Shown: piece after piece, positions 42,201 to 54,800 of the stretch
Position numbering within the stretch: position 1 is the stretch's first letter
Layout: the number at the start of each line of letters is the position of its first letter
Assembly: GCA_015680905.1 (NCBI GenBank)
Contig: JADFTS010000044.1
Location: forward strand, 62,001 to 126,000
Source: Coptis chinensis
Lineage: Eukaryota; Streptophyta; Magnoliopsida; Ranunculales; Ranunculaceae
Direction of reading: 5' to 3'
DNA length: 64,000 nt
The notes under the pieces: model-generated
What the model was told of the DNA's origin: nothing
What the model saw: the letters and a program-made list of their open reading frames with translations, nothing else
Database searches by the model: none
Translations under genes and position numbers: made by a program

Positions 42201-42583
42201 CTTGTTTTCAGCAATGTTTCACCATTAACTTAGTCTGTTTTGTACTTTTGTTTGGGAAAAAAAAAACTCGTTTGAACTTTTCTTCTGACCATACTATATA
42301 TCTTTATTTTTTCTTTTCTTCTAAATGAACTCAATCTTCTATTAGGCTACATCTGGCACCAATTACTAATTTGGGATTGATGTGCTTAATTATTTATATT
42401 TGCACAATATTTTCCTGGTTTCAAGATGGCATGCTACTGATAATCTTCATTTACTCTTTTTGTTTAGCCGGTTATGTGGACCTTCCAGACATATTCAGAG
42501 TGGGATTCATAATGGCCATACTCAATGCTGTGATCTGGGGAGGGGTCGGGACATTTTGGTGGAAATTTTTGGGCCTCTATTGA
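39298..42583 (+). CDS. DIT2: Plastid glutamate/malate translocator DiT2, with an apparent frameshift
   Basis: Four exons: 39298-40116, 40864-41175, 41721-42169 and 42468-42583. The protein would be about 565 residues. MESFALSTCSS starts a Ser-rich transit peptide (about 75 residues), followed by around 12 membrane helices of the DASS family: GLVLSPLPVGAWAFIGLT, LIAPAMPSTTARAGGVFLP, QFQAGGNSSALFLTAAAQN and ALTHYSSGQAAVYYGAG. The C-terminus is GTFWWKFLGLY. The MESFAL start and the PETKDTPEAP block point to DiT2 (At5g64290) rather than DiT1. DiT2 exchanges glutamate for malate across the inner envelope in photorespiratory nitrogen recycling. Exon 2 is broken: the frame runs ..LYKIFP then hits TGA at 41047, while downstream codons resume from CCT at 41045, as if two C were missing. 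Exon 2 is 312 nt where phase demands 314. Confidence 0.9.
40117..40863. other. DiT2 intron 1
   Basis: A GT-AG intron of 747 bp with no recognisable internal gene or repeat. Confidence 0.6.
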
Positions 42584-43390
42584 GTCCCAGTAGTCATGTT
42601 AAGGCATTAGCTTAAACAACACCTTCAGAAAGTTTCTTACATTGTTTGACTTGAGAAATCTTGAATTCTTTGTCAACAATGCATAAAGAGTGAAACTTCA
42701 TCAAAATCTTGAAGGACAAATCTTATACTTTAACTGAAAAGTTAAGTCATGGTTTTTATTGTTTGTTATTCTTCCATCCATCTTTAAATTGCTCTTAGCA
42801 TGATGACATGAGGCTGTTGATATTTTTATTTGGAATATGGAACGGGGCAATGCAGTCCAAGCTTCAGAAAGTCATTGGATGTGCTTTCTATGTACAAATG
42901 GAACACAATCTTGGGTCTGAATGTTTATACTGGATGAAAATAATAAAAATGTTGATCTTTAGTAGCAAAAGCATGGAATCACTGCATTGTCTTCCACTTA
43001 AATTTCTTACAAGTATTTCAGCAAGGCAACTACTAATTTACTTGAACGTGAAGTTTGATCAATTGTTGCATTAAGCATCCTGGACTTAAGGATAACACGA
43101 TAGTTTTAGAGTTAACTAGTGAATGAAAACAGAGCTTGCTTGGATTCAAGCCAGTGATACAGGTGCTTGAAGGGCTGATTCTAGCTCCTCATCGAGAACA
43201 TTGTTCATCATATTTATCGATTAATCTACAGCAATACAACGCACTAATCAAGTAACCAGCTCTGGGCTTGTGGGTTTGGGCTCATTTGTGTGACTGCAAG
43301 AAGATAATTCAAGGTAAAGGTATTTCAAGATTGATTTTTTATTGAACGTTGCTGCCTATCCGAAGAAGAAGAAGCAGAGGAGTTGAATCA
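42584..43390. other. DiT2 3' flank and PORR gene promoter
   Basis: This stretch lies between two plus-strand genes. It should hold the DiT2 3' UTR on the left and the promoter and leader of the PORR gene on the right. No gene is supportable. Confidence 0.45.
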
Positions 43391-44590
43391 ATGGCTTGGC
43401 GCCTTAATAAATTCCCAATCCTTAAAACCCTATTAATCTCCTCCCTCCTTCCTTCTCCACCAAACCCAACCTCCAATTCATACTCCACTTCATTTCTAAT
43501 CACAAAAAACAGCCACAAGAAGAAACGAAAGAAGAAGAAAGAATCCCCAAGAACCAAACTCATCCAACAAGAATCAAGTCGTATCCAACACTTTGAACAA
43601 TTAGTCCAACGCGACGCCTACTTCCGTTTCTTAACCAGAACTAAAGAGTTCATATCCAAACAACCGGAACAAGTAATCCCACTAGACGATGCTGGTAAAC
43701 TCTACCGTGAACTGGGCTTCCCTCGGGGCCGAAAGGTAGCTCACTCTATCCAACGCCATCCTTTAATTTTTCAGACTTATAGACACACTGATAGGAAAAT
43801 GTGGTTTGGGTTTAGTGATTTTATGGAAAATTTGATTGAGCAAGAGAGGCTAGTTATTAATTCTATGGAACAGGATAGGATAATTAAAATCCGTAAATTA
43901 CTTATGATGTCGGCGAAGAAACGGATTCCTCTCAGTAAGATTTACCACTGTAGACTACTGTTTGGCATTCCTGAAGATTTTCGCGATCGTTTGTATAAGT
44001 ATCCTGATCATTTTAGACTTGTAGTTGAAGAAGGTGGTAAGCGGATACTCGAGTTAGTTGATTGGGATCCTACTCTAGCTGTGAGTGCATTAGAGAGGGA
44101 TTTCATTTTGGATGAGGATAGAGTTAGCAAGGCCTTTAAGTTCCCTATTAATCATGGCAAGTCTTTGGCATTGGATGAAGATGATGAGAGGAAAATCAAT
44201 CTTTTGAATACACTTCCTCTTGTTTCTCCTTATTCGGATGGCTCGGAGTTGAACTTATGGTCTTTGGAAGCAGAAAAGTATAGAGTAGGATTGTTGCATG
44301 AGTTTTTGAGCTTGACACTAGAGAAGAGAGCTTCAATACATCATATTGTGGAGTTTAAGGAAGAGTTTAGTCTTACTAAACATACTTATCAGATGCTTTT
44401 GAAACAGCCTAGAACATTTTACCTTGCTGGCACTGAGATGAATTGGGCTGTGTTTTTGAAGGATGCTTACACTAATGCTGGCGTTTTGGTTGACAAGGAT
44501 CCGCAAGTTGTGTTTAATGAGAAGCTTTATAGATATGCTGAGATGAAAAATATGGACGGAGTTGATGGTGTCGACAAATTTTCAGCTTAA
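43391..44590 (+). CDS. PORR-domain (plant organelle RNA recognition) protein
   Basis: An intronless ORF of 399 residues from the ATG at 43391 (MAWRLNKFPILKTLL). An upstream in-frame ATG at 43349 would add 14 residues but lies in an Arg-rich leader less typical of the family. Residues 1-40 look like an organelle-targeting peptide, followed by the basic run KKKRKKKKESPRTK. The PORR domain (formerly DUF860) spans about 60-370: LVQRDAYFRFLTRTKEFIS, RELGFPRGRKVAHSIQRHP, KIYHCRLLFGIPEDFRDRLY, YPDHFRLVVEEGGKRILEL and KHTYQMLLKQPRTFYLAGTE. PORR proteins bind and help splice group II introns in plastids or mitochondria. Which organelle and which introns cannot be told here. Single-exon structure is usual for the family. 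Confidence 0.92.
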   Translation: MAWRLNKFPILKTLLISSLLPSPPNPTSNSYSTSFLITKNSHKKKRKKKKESPRTKLIQQESSRIQHFEQLVQRDAYFRFLTRTKEFISKQPEQVIPLDDAGKLYRELGFPRGRKVAHSIQRHPLIFQTYRHTDRKMWFGFSDFMENLIEQERLVINSMEQDRIIKIRKLLMMSAKKRIPLSKIYHCRLLFGIPEDFRDRLYKYPDHFRLVVEEGGKRILELVDWDPTLAVSALERDFILDEDRVSKAFKFPINHGKSLALDEDDERKINLLNTLPLVSPYSDGSELNLWSLEAEKYRVGLLHEFLSLTLEKRASIHHIVEFKEEFSLTKHTYQMLLKQPRTFYLAGTEMNWAVFLKDAYTNAGVLVDKDPQVVFNEKLYRYAEMKNMDGVDGVDKFSA

Positions 44591-45338
44591 GACTGTTTGC
44601 ATTTCCAGAGTCTGGATACTGGACATCCACAGGAAGAAATTGGCTGCGATGGACGCATTGGCTACCTTCCCGGTGGAGTGTGTTAGGCTCATAAGGTAGT
44701 TTCTGGCTTTCTGCAATGGGCCACATTGTTCTATTCTTCTATTGTGATATTTGTTATGTTGAACTGCATTTTCTTCCAAGTGAATAATGGAATTTTCACT
44801 TGTGCTGTTTTTCTACTGTTAGTCTTTTTCTGAGTTCTGCAATATCAATCATCAAAGAAAGAACTTTGAGACTCAATATTAGGGTCATCTTTGAATTCTG
44901 GGTAGAAAAATTAAGTTTTACTTCACGCATTGCATTTGGTGTACTCATTTCGCATCTTGCGACTGCAAGATTATAGATTTACATTTGGTCTAGGAGCAAA
45001 GTTTAGCTGTAAAAGGATCACAACTTTCTGCATTCACAGTAGCTGGCTAATCAAACATGGACTTCTGAATGCCTGAGTAATCCCTCTAATCACACATTCA
45101 ATCTGTGTACTGTGTTTGAGACTGAATTCTACGACATCCAAAGCTATAAAGGTGTTTCATATGTTTCATTTCAAACGTAGACTGCATATCTGTTTACACT
45201 CATAAACCATCAAACCAACCAGCGGAAAATAAAACCAATCCCAGACTCTCAAATCTTAAACTAGCTTTTATCCAATCCCTGTCTTGGATTGTGCACTCTA
45301 AGAAGGGGTTTATAACAAGAAGAAGAAGCAAGAGCGGA
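44591..45338. other. Convergent 3' flank between PORR and LRR genes
   Basis: The stretch lies between two convergent stop codons and should contain both 3' UTRs. I see no other gene or repeat. Confidence 0.45.
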
Positions 45339-47893
45339 TTATTTGCGTTTCATGGACGAGTTACCAATCTTACTTGATAAACGCTTGTTTTTCCGTTCAC
45401 CTAGGGTGCTCTTATGCCCATATGAAGTAGAGGATCCACTTGTACCAATCTGCTTCTGCAGTTTCCTACGAGATGCCCACCCACCGGTACCAAGTGCGGC
45501 TTTAGCAACACTGTTTGTGGCTGCTTCTCGTGCTCTCTGGGGCTTGATCGGCTGCTTGTTCAAGTAAGCTAGCCGTGGGAGGAGACCTAAGACCACCTTA
45601 CGCAGCTGGTCATCACCAACATTGCCTTGAATTGGATTCCCCAACAAATTCAGAGCGAGCAAGGAGCTGTAGTTTGCAACAAGTTGACCAAGAGCTTTTG
45701 TGGTGGTTATCTTGTTGAAACTCAGGTCCAATACGGTCAGCTTCAATAGTCTATGCAACCCTTCCACATTGCTAATCTTGTTCCCAGATAGATAGAGCTC
45801 TTTGATTAGATTACAGCTCGAAAGGCCTGCCAACAAAAAGTATAAGCAATCAAAATTTGCATCCAATCAGAAGGACCTGAAATGTGAACTCAGTTTGACG
45901 TACATGAGGTTGATCTGTGGTGGTAGTGGTGCATGTACATACACATGTACACGTGTTTGCATTAAACACTTGTAAAAGCACTTAAACACATGCTACACTT
46001 GGAAAACATCTTAACCTATCTGTATAGGCATGTAGATGGACAGATGGTTAAATTGAACTGTCTCGGAAGAGGCGGGGTAGCCCAAGTTAGAACTGACACT
46101 ACACCCATTGGGTGGGGCACCTTTCGCTACCATTCCATCAATCACACATTTTCTCAATGATAAAATCAGGAAAGTGAATTGGGATTAACTTAAAAGTTGG
46201 GACTGAATCAGCTCACCTTGGCCAATACGGGAGATTCTGTTGTAACTTATGTCAAGCACCCGTAGCCGTGTTAGATCTTTGAGGCCTTCTATAGTGACTA
46301 TCCTGTTTCTGGACAAGTTTAGCGTATGAAGACCCTTGGGAAGTGATCCTGGAGTAACATGAACTGCAGGGGAAACAAGAAAACAATCAAGCAACTGACT
46401 ATTCGTATTACTGTAGCTAAAGTTCTTGATTCGGTACCTATGAAGTTGCCTGACAAGTTAATGGAGCGGAGACTAGAGAAGCGTGAAATAGTAGGGACGA
46501 CTTTCAAGTTCATACCAGTGATGTGAGCGACAGTTGAGGAAGAATTTAGACTCTGAATAACGCTGTTAGCATGTAAAAGCTCCTCTGAAATATTAAGGTT
46601 GCTATGTCGAATTGCGGTTCTAGCTGGTGAACCGCCGGTCTCAGGGGAAGGTGGGAAGAAAATATCTTCGTCAACGGTTTCATCATCATTAATTCGAAGA
46701 AGGGTTTGATCATGGACACTGTTTACCCACTCATCAACCCTGGTTAAGGAGGATGATTCTGTAGAAAATGCCAGCCACTGGTTCTGAGGCAATATACCAG
46801 AAACCTCACCATGAAATCTATCCCAATTTGAATTGCTATCCATTTTGCATTTTCCTGAGAATGATCCTGGTGAATTCACCATACCTGACTCTGTACCCCT
46901 ATTTGGTTCCAGTGTATCTGAACAATATCCGCCTTTCTGGTCTGACGTGTATTTAATGGACGAAAGCCTTAGCTTGTCCATCCTTGATTTGTGCGTGTTT
47001 CTGTGGCTCCAAAGGAATAGCTTCCACCAGAGTTTTTTACTCCTTGAAGGTAGAACTTGGCTTGAAGAATGCTTCTTCAGCATCACCTTGTCTGCACTGC
47101 GAGGTGTCATTACTGATACTGGGCTGGCACGTATTTCATCAAGAACCTCCTTTTGCATACTGTCAGTTGAGTTCTGCAAATCTTCAAAAGAATAAGATCT
47201 TTTTGACGGCAAGTGCTCCTCTCCCTTCCTAAGCATGTCTCTTGTCTCAAGATTAGAGCATGAGCGTTTCAGTATTGGCGATGCCCAGAAATCATCCCTC
47301 TTCATTCCTGGATCACTGACATGCCCACTCTGGATCAGATCGTGATCCAACTCAGCATTTCTTTGGTAGCTCTTCTGCAATTGGTTGTTGGTCACAATAT
47401 CAACGGAGTCGTAAGAACTAGTCTTTCTCAGACCTGTTTGTTCTCTGTCACTCACTTGAGCTTGGAAATCAAAGTCAGAGAATTCCCTCCTGATAGAGGA
47501 ATTGTCATCATGCTCATCACTCCCCTCATATGCTGCCTCTGCTGCTTCGGCTTCCACAGGACTATCAAGGTTAGCTACCTCTACTGTGCATTCTGATTTC
47601 TCTAGAATTCCAAAGGGCACAGTGTCACTGAAAGTGGTCGAGTACAACTCGTTGCCTTCTGAAGGTTCTATGGGGCGTTCTAGATTCGCCTTTAGATTTC
47701 CATTTTCATTAACAAGGTATGTAGATACCTCTTCCACCTAATACCAAATAGCAGAGAACAAAATATAACAGATCAGAAAAAATAGATGAATTAATAACTG
47801 CAACTAGGAAAGAATGCCTATTCAAGTTATGGTGCTTACCTTGATTTTTTTCTTTTTGCCAACCAGCACAGAGAAGCAGCCCAATATAGCCAT
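45339..47893 (-). CDS. Leucine-rich-repeat protein (outer-arm dynein light chain 1-like)
   Basis: Minus-strand gene, exons 47840-47893, 46438-47737, 46217-46363 and 45339-45826, in phase, giving 662 residues. It starts MAILGCFSVLVGKKKKIK. Residues about 19-430 are hydrophilic and low in recognisable domains, with Ser-rich and charged stretches such as LKKHSSSQVLPSRSKKLWW. Residues about 430-600 hold SDS22-type LRRs: MNLKVVPTISRFSSLRSINL, LHTLNLSRNRIVTIEGLKDL, LRVLDISYNRISRIG, ELYLSGNKISNVEGLHRLLK and LLALNLLGNPI. The LRR cap ends PRLAYLNKQPI. A basic tail closes the protein (RKNKRLSSKIGNSSMKRK). It belongs to plant proteins annotated as outer arm dynein light chain 1-like by LRR similarity. 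Flowering plants lack axonemal dynein, so that name gives no function. A 5'-UTR intron is likely (minus-strand donor near 48501, CAACAG|gtacacc). Confidence 0.9.
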
Positions 47894-50800
47894 TTCAGAC
47901 AAAGGGGGTTTCTTGATTATCTCAACAAAGAAGAGTACACAGAAACTTTTTTGCTCCTAAAAGTTTTTTCTACCTAATCTTTCACATCTTTAAGATCTGA
48001 ATACAAAAACCCTACAATCCACAAAACGAGATTCCAAACACACTGAAAATATAAATGGCGTATTCATTCAAAGGAGGTTAGCCATAATCAATGGGTAGAG
48101 ACAAGGTGGAATTTGGAAGCAAAGAAAGAGAAGAGGAAGATGATGATGAAGAAGAAGAATGGAAAGGAAAGTTTCTGGCTCCTCTTCTTGGTTGAGCCCA
48201 CACCTTCCTCCAGGGGAGAGAAGAAAACTCTACAGTATCGGCCAGAGTGATCACCACAACCCTTTCTCACAAACTCTTTAAGAAAAAAACAATCCTCTCT
48301 AATAGAATACAACTGACCTCCTTCCTTCCTGCAAACCATTACAGGAAACTCAATTATTATTTCCTAAACAGTACTTCTTTTTTAATAGATATTAAAAATC
48401 CTTCTATATAAACATCATTTGCAAATTGCAATACAATAAATTAGAAAGAATCAAAAGTTACTAATCTCATTATCTATTATCATTCAAGAGATAAAGGTGT
48501 ACCTGTTGAAACTTTGCAACAAAGTTTTTGCCAGAGAGATGATGACAAGCTGCTTTTGATTCTTAAAAAAAAACTTTTCTCCCAGGCGTTGAAACCGGAA
48601 ACTGTGTTGAAAATGTTAGAGAGAGAGAGAGAGATGGTTGTTGAAGAAGAGACGAGAATAACTAGCTTTATTTAGAAGGACACATACGCGCAACAAACAC
48701 GGAGTGAGTTAGATTACTACTGCTTTTACATAGGTAGATACAATGATAAAGAAACCTTTTTTATCTTTAACTATTCTTATTATTACATTGCCATTGCCCA
48801 TTCTTCTACTCTATGGAGTTGTTTATCCATCATGCATTCATACTACATCTCCTATTTGCTGCCGAATTGGACCACTGTGACCAGCTTAACTATTTTATTT
48901 CCGGATGAGACAAGGAATTGGTCTTAACTCCATGAAAACGGTTGCAAGTTGCAAACCATGCAACTTGCTGGTGTAGTTGAATTGATGATGATGATGATCC
49001 AGACATGTCAGTGTCTCGAGTACAAAAGTTCATGCGTTAGTGAGTCAGGAGGTGCATGTGCTGTTGCAAGGACATCTGGTACAAGTACAACAATAGATTC
49101 TAGTTGTCATCTCCCACCGATCTTCCAAAACGGTAAATTCACCAACTTGGTGGATTTTTCACCATATCCATCTTGACACCCTATAAGTCTGTAACCAAGA
49201 ACCATAAGCACTTATTCGAGTTTCAACTTGGAGGTCATCATCATGTATATTCGGTGAGCCTACACTTTCTAGTAGGCATCTCGAAGTCTTGTTTATGTCA
49301 TTTGCTCCAATTTGCTGCATGTCGTTGGTAACTTGGTATCATGAAAACCAAAACCAAAACAGGTAAGAAAAGTATTTATTAATAAAATGTTAAAGTCCTT
49401 CCATTAGTCGTAGAACAATTATTAAACAGATGAAAATCACATGTCGCCATTTTTCTTATTTTAATCTTTAGCTAATTGACTTAATAATTCTTTCACCATC
49501 ATGTGATTCATGTCCATGTACGCCTGGCCTACTTAAATTCTTGTCATGAATTATATGTCAATAAGACAATGTGAAGATGCAATGTTCCCCATGGTAAGTT
49601 GGTATTAATAACCACGACATGCACAGTCAATCATTATTATAAGTTATTCTGCTTCACAGAATTAACTCGAGTGACAATCCGAAGAGCCGTTCAAGTTTGA
49701 AAATAGGAAAGTAAAAAAGAGCAAGCAATTTGCTTGAATGCAAAGTTTTGACTGCATTAGATTCTTTTTTGTACAAAAAAGAAGAACGTGGCAAACAACA
49801 CCAACGAGAGTGGGCACCAAATAAGAAAGAAGAAAGGGCAGAATTCATCACAACCTCTTACTTAATCAAAAGAATATGAGACATACAGCGATCTGAATAC
49901 AACCATACACATACAAGAGGCCTTCCTGTGAGGGAATGGGCAAATAGGACCTACTCTTACTCTCAGAAATAATAGAGAATGCAATAATCCAAAAAAGATA
50001 CGTAAAAAATTTATAAGGTGTGCAGTCTGATTCCTTCCGGGAGAGCCTTTGCGACCACCTCTTCTAGAGCCTACAGCTTGCAAAGTTTTTGTTGAAACCC
50101 AGTGACTGACAATGAGTTCATACTTTCATATATAGGTGGTTACTGTTAATCATGCAATTTGTTCCGAAGTTTATGGATAGAACTATAGAAGTGAACTAGG
50201 TTAAGGGCTCTGGTCGAGTGAGCGGAGCGAACGATCTTGGTAGAAGGGGGGGTATGCGGACAAAAACCAAGTTGGTTGGTTTCTGTCTGTCTGTCTTCAA
50301 CTTGTCTCTCATTTTTTTCTTCGCCCCCAATACTCTTTCTCCTTCACCCATCTCTCTCTCTCCCCCGCATCACCCAACTCTCTCACCCCCACCCACCCCC
50401 CCAGCTCCGCTCACTCCCCCACTGCCACGCAGTATACTAGTTATCTTAGTAGTACGTTTACCACTCTCTTCCGTTCAACCTGAAATTACTTAAAGATTTT
50501 TGGTTGTTTTGTTCGGACAAAATATTGTCGGAGACATTCAGGGACCACCTACATGCAAGGCAATCAACAACCAAAGTCCATAGGTTAATTTGAGTGGCAT
50601 TTTTCATAGAAAACTTTTGCTAAATTTGCTGGGACACACTAACCATTCAGAATCAATTATAGACCCAGTCATCTTCAATAAGGGACCGCAAGCCGGAGGG
50701 ATGGGTCAGGCCGTCAGGGAGTAAGACAAGTTTGGGGCGGGGAGTAACACAAGATAAGATACGAACTTGACAAGGTGTGTGTGATGTATATATGGTGGGC

Positions 50801-51873
50801 GGGAGTACAGTCAAAAGCAAGTTATCTAGATCTTGCCAACTACAGGTAACTCCAATGAGTTGAGCCAGGTATCATGATTTCACCATTTGAATTGGTTACT
50901 GGTACTGTGAATCCATTTAATTTCTTGCAGCATAATTAAACATCTTCTCTTGTAGAGTATTCACTAGTCAGTTAAGTTCACTGGTGGTTTAAAGTGAAAA
51001 ATGATAATAAGAAAACAAAACAGGCTAAAGAGCATCAATTCCTTCCAGACTTCCAGTTGCTAGATGTATGATGCCTTATGACACCAGTTCAATGACCGTT
51101 AAATGATAACACCTGAAATCAAGAAGTTTCATATATGCTATATTCAAGCACTTAATTACGCAGTTGTATCACTTGCATGTGTGAAGCATGAAGGTAGCAG
51201 TTCGTGGCTGCAACTCCTCCGCACGCTTACCTATGACTGATTTACCAACCTAGTGCACAAGCTCAGAGTCACCATGAGAACAGCTCCTAGCTCGATAACC
51301 CAGTGGGAACGTGTAATCAAAATTGAAATACCAAAAAAGTGTGGAACAGTTCAGAGGGGAAAAAAGGAGTGGGGGGAGGTGGTGGTTGTTGAAATACACA
51401 TCTCTTTCATTCGACATTTACCTCACTTTATGTGAACCATACTATACATGACTGTAAAATGTACAGATATAAAAATGAAGACTAGCAGATGATTTCGTAT
51501 GTCAAATTGGCATTGCAGACTTGACAGAGACGGGAGACGTGTCCCATCTCAGGCAAGAAGACATTGGAGAATGATGCATCCTAGCCCATGCCCCATGACA
51601 TATAGTAATTGATACCGTTAGGTCACATGGCCTGTTCAACTCTCAGCTGCTTGGCTGCTTATCCTCTTGGGTACAAGTGTTTATCTGTTAGCAAGGACAT
51701 TGACAGTAGTCGAGTATTACTACTAAATGAAAAATCATTCTAAAGATGCTAAATTTGGGGAAGAAGTGAACGTACTTTTCCTCAAGTCTTGACTCTCGAA
51801 TGACAAAAAAGCATAAAATTTGAGCTAACAAACCCTTGAATTATGAGTTACAATTAAAGTAAAGTTGGTTTTC
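47894..51873. other. Long spacer between the LRR and CRY1 genes
   Basis: The left part holds the LRR gene leader, probable UTR intron and promoter (a GA-rich run sits at about 48620-48634). Nothing coding is supportable from 48700 to 51873. At 50217-50282 lies copy C of the dispersed repeat, followed by a C/T-rich stretch to about 50430. The right end should hold the CRY1 3' UTR. Confidence 0.45.
50217..50282 (+). repeat. Dispersed repeat, copy C
   Basis: This copy contains GTGAGCGGAGCGAACGATCT, then GGTATGCGGACAAAAACC and TTGGTTGGTTT. It matches the minus-strand copy at 22949-23015 with about three differences, and is followed, like that copy, by a long pyrimidine-rich tract (here 50283-50430). 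Confidence 0.75.
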
Positions 51874-54800
51874 TCACCCTGCTTGTGAAAGCCATCTCCA
51901 GCTGAATAGTTGGTGGGACTGTGGATGGGTCTGCAAGTATGTTGAACTGCTTCCAAGGCCATTTTCTTCACCAACGAATTGTTCTGAGTAACTAGAAGTT
52001 GAGGGAGACCAAACTGGAACTACACCACCATCTCTCTCTCTCCTAGTACTGCTTGAAGATTCTGCTGTGGACTCATTGACATTTTGGACTCCTATATTAA
52101 AATTGAACTGAGGGGTGTTGTTGTTTCTAAAAGTTCGTGGAAGGTTCAATGTCTCTCTCCCAGGTTGTAGATCCCTGGTTGTGTTTGTTGGTACTTCTGC
52201 TCTGCTATTTCCATCCGAGTTTCTATCTATAGAAGGTTCCTCTTCAACTCTTTGCAAAGAAGCAGTCATACTGGGAACCATCTGATCCTCATGGCGCCTG
52301 ACAATCGTTGCAGGGTTGTTCCTAACGGGTTCCTGATCAACTTCCATCTGTATATCTTGGGGAAAGGCAATGGGAGTTGATTCGAATGAGTCACCTAGCC
52401 CTTCGTCAGTTCCATTTTCAACCGCAGCTCTGCAAGCTGCTTCTTGCTGCCACATTTCACCAAGTGCTTGCTGCAACCTAGCTTTTGCAGCGACTATTTC
52501 CACAATGGGAAGAGGGTAGTTCATGCCTAGTTCAACCCCAGCAGCTTGGAGTACGGATTCTGGTGCATTCCATGGGTGGTGTATCCATTCAGTTGGTAGC
52601 CTAGCAAGTTCAGGAAGCCATCGTCGTACATACTCTCCATTTGGATCAAATTTATAACCTTCTACCTATATTCCAGAATAAGAATAGTTAGATTGTATAA
52701 ACAAGAATAAATTTGATAATCGCTACACGAAAAGCAATCCAAAACTAAAAACCAATTACATGTAGATATCATTGAGCTTCTACAACTTGCATTAAGCCAC
52801 TATTACTGATGGCTACTAAATAGAAGAAGCTGCTGTGCTGTTTAACAGGGTACTAGACATAGATAACTGGTACACAGAACTAGAGTTGCCTCCATTATCC
52901 ATTCCCTTGATAAGGACTTTTGTGAGGAACAAATTGCATTCTTGAAGATCAAGGAGCTCATAAGAGAATTTAACCAAAGCAGGAGAGGTGGATATATGCA
53001 ACACAAGGACAAGCAGTTCACTCTTGTTTCCGTTTTTTTTTCACGTGGCCATCTTGCCAGTAAATGCACGTAGCAGAGACCGAAAAAATTGATCATATCT
53101 TGAAACTCTCAAGATTCAGTAATTTACATGAAGGTATATGGAAAAAAGGAAAAAGAAACACTACTTCTAAGTTATCAGTACCTGAGGGTTATCTATACGA
53201 TCAAACTCACGACCATCAACAATGGTGCCAGATATGTATTGCCAACCAAGAGCATCACTCTCCAGATCTGCATCTAATAAGGTATCCCAGAAATACTTCA
53301 TTCCCCATCTCCAAGGAAGCTGCAAAACCTTCACAAAGAAACTAGAGACAACAACCCTTATCCTATCATGTAGCCAACCAGTTGCCCAGAGCTCTCTCAT
53401 ACCAGCATCAACAAGAGGATACCCGGTTCGACCTTGTCTCCATGTCTTGAAATAGCTCTCATTGACAATCCAAGGGAAAAACTTAATTTGTCCAAGAAGA
53501 GGTCTTTCATGACTGTAAGGGTGATTATAGCTCATGTATCTTGAGTACTCTCTCAGTCCTATAGACTTTAGAAACAAGTTTACACTCTCTTCACCTGCCT
53601 TGTTCCCCTCGTTTGCCCATAGAACTTGCTTGATGCGAACTAGATGAAAGACCTTCCGCACACTCACCTCCCCAAAATGCAAATGAGGTGAGAGAAATGA
53701 AGTCGTTGCGCTATCAGCCTTTCTACGGTTGACGGAATACTCAATCAATGGCCCATTAACAAATATCGACAAAGCTTTGTTTGCGTTGCTCCATCCAGGT
53801 GACCATGCTCGGGCAAGAAGTGCATTGCTTCCTTTCTCAGATTCCTCTTCAAATACCAGTGTGTCTGAAGGACACCTTGACACATCAGCTGAAACATAGT
53901 GACCAATTTTTTAGTGTAAAAGCAGAGAGGACAATTAAACACTCTATGTATCATGGAAAAGATCAAAAGATGGACTATGGACTAAAACATCATCCAGTAA
54001 GACAAAATAAGAGGCATGTAAAGTAATAATCACTTCCTAGTCCTTGCAGATTTCATTACTTGAAATAACAAAAATAAGTGGATCTTTTAGCTGAAACATT
54101 TCCACAGACTGCAGGATTAGCGATCCTATCAAATGCACAAGTTATTGACGAGCTCTTAAAAAATATATAAAACTGATATCCAGTGTACATCAGTAGTGAA
54201 ATTAAGATCAGGGGTTTGAGATACTCCTAAGTCCTAACAATTTCTTAATATATTTATGTTTGCACGATTGACTTCATGTTAACCATTTAGTACGTTCCTG
54301 AATTGCTGAAGAATGTAAATTTCAGATGGCTCAAGTATAAGGCTTCCATGGGGTTGTCTAACATGTTGGAAACTATCTACCCATTTCTAGGTGTGTCCCA
54401 CCAATGTTCAACCCCCCACACCTCCTGAATCCTGATAAATAAAAATCTGTCATCTCCGACCAGTATCAAGTACTTTAGTTTTAGCGTACACTACTATATG
54501 TTTAGGTATTGTTGACAGAACACTTCTGACTAAACGATATCAAGAGTGGGAGCAAGTCCCTGTATTAGCTGATAGAAAATTGAGTTATAACAGCTCCTAT
54601 GCCGAAAAAATACATAGCTATTTATGTGCAATAGCAAGAGTGAATGACAGTGATTAACCTTTAATTCTAATGGATTACTAAACTGGAGATTGCAGGATCA
54701 CAGACCTGACGTTATCCTCTTTGGTGGAAGCATTGGTGCCGCAGGATCGTAAGGCATGCTAAGACACCTATTCCAGAATTCCAAGAAAGTGTTGAATGGG

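Noticed and set aside
39298-42583. Assignment of the transporter as DiT1 (2-oxoglutarate/malate).
   Set aside because: The MESFAL start and the PETKDTPEAP region fit DiT2 better, and the neighbourhood matches the DiT2 locus in Arabidopsis.
45339-47893. Axonemal dynein light chain function for the LRR protein.
   Set aside because: The similarity is limited to SDS22-type LRRs, and flowering plants lack axonemal dyneins.
48088-48339. Minus-strand ORF upstream of the LRR gene.
   Set aside because: Lies within the probable 5'-UTR intron and is low complexity (Phe/Ser-rich from GAA/AAG runs).
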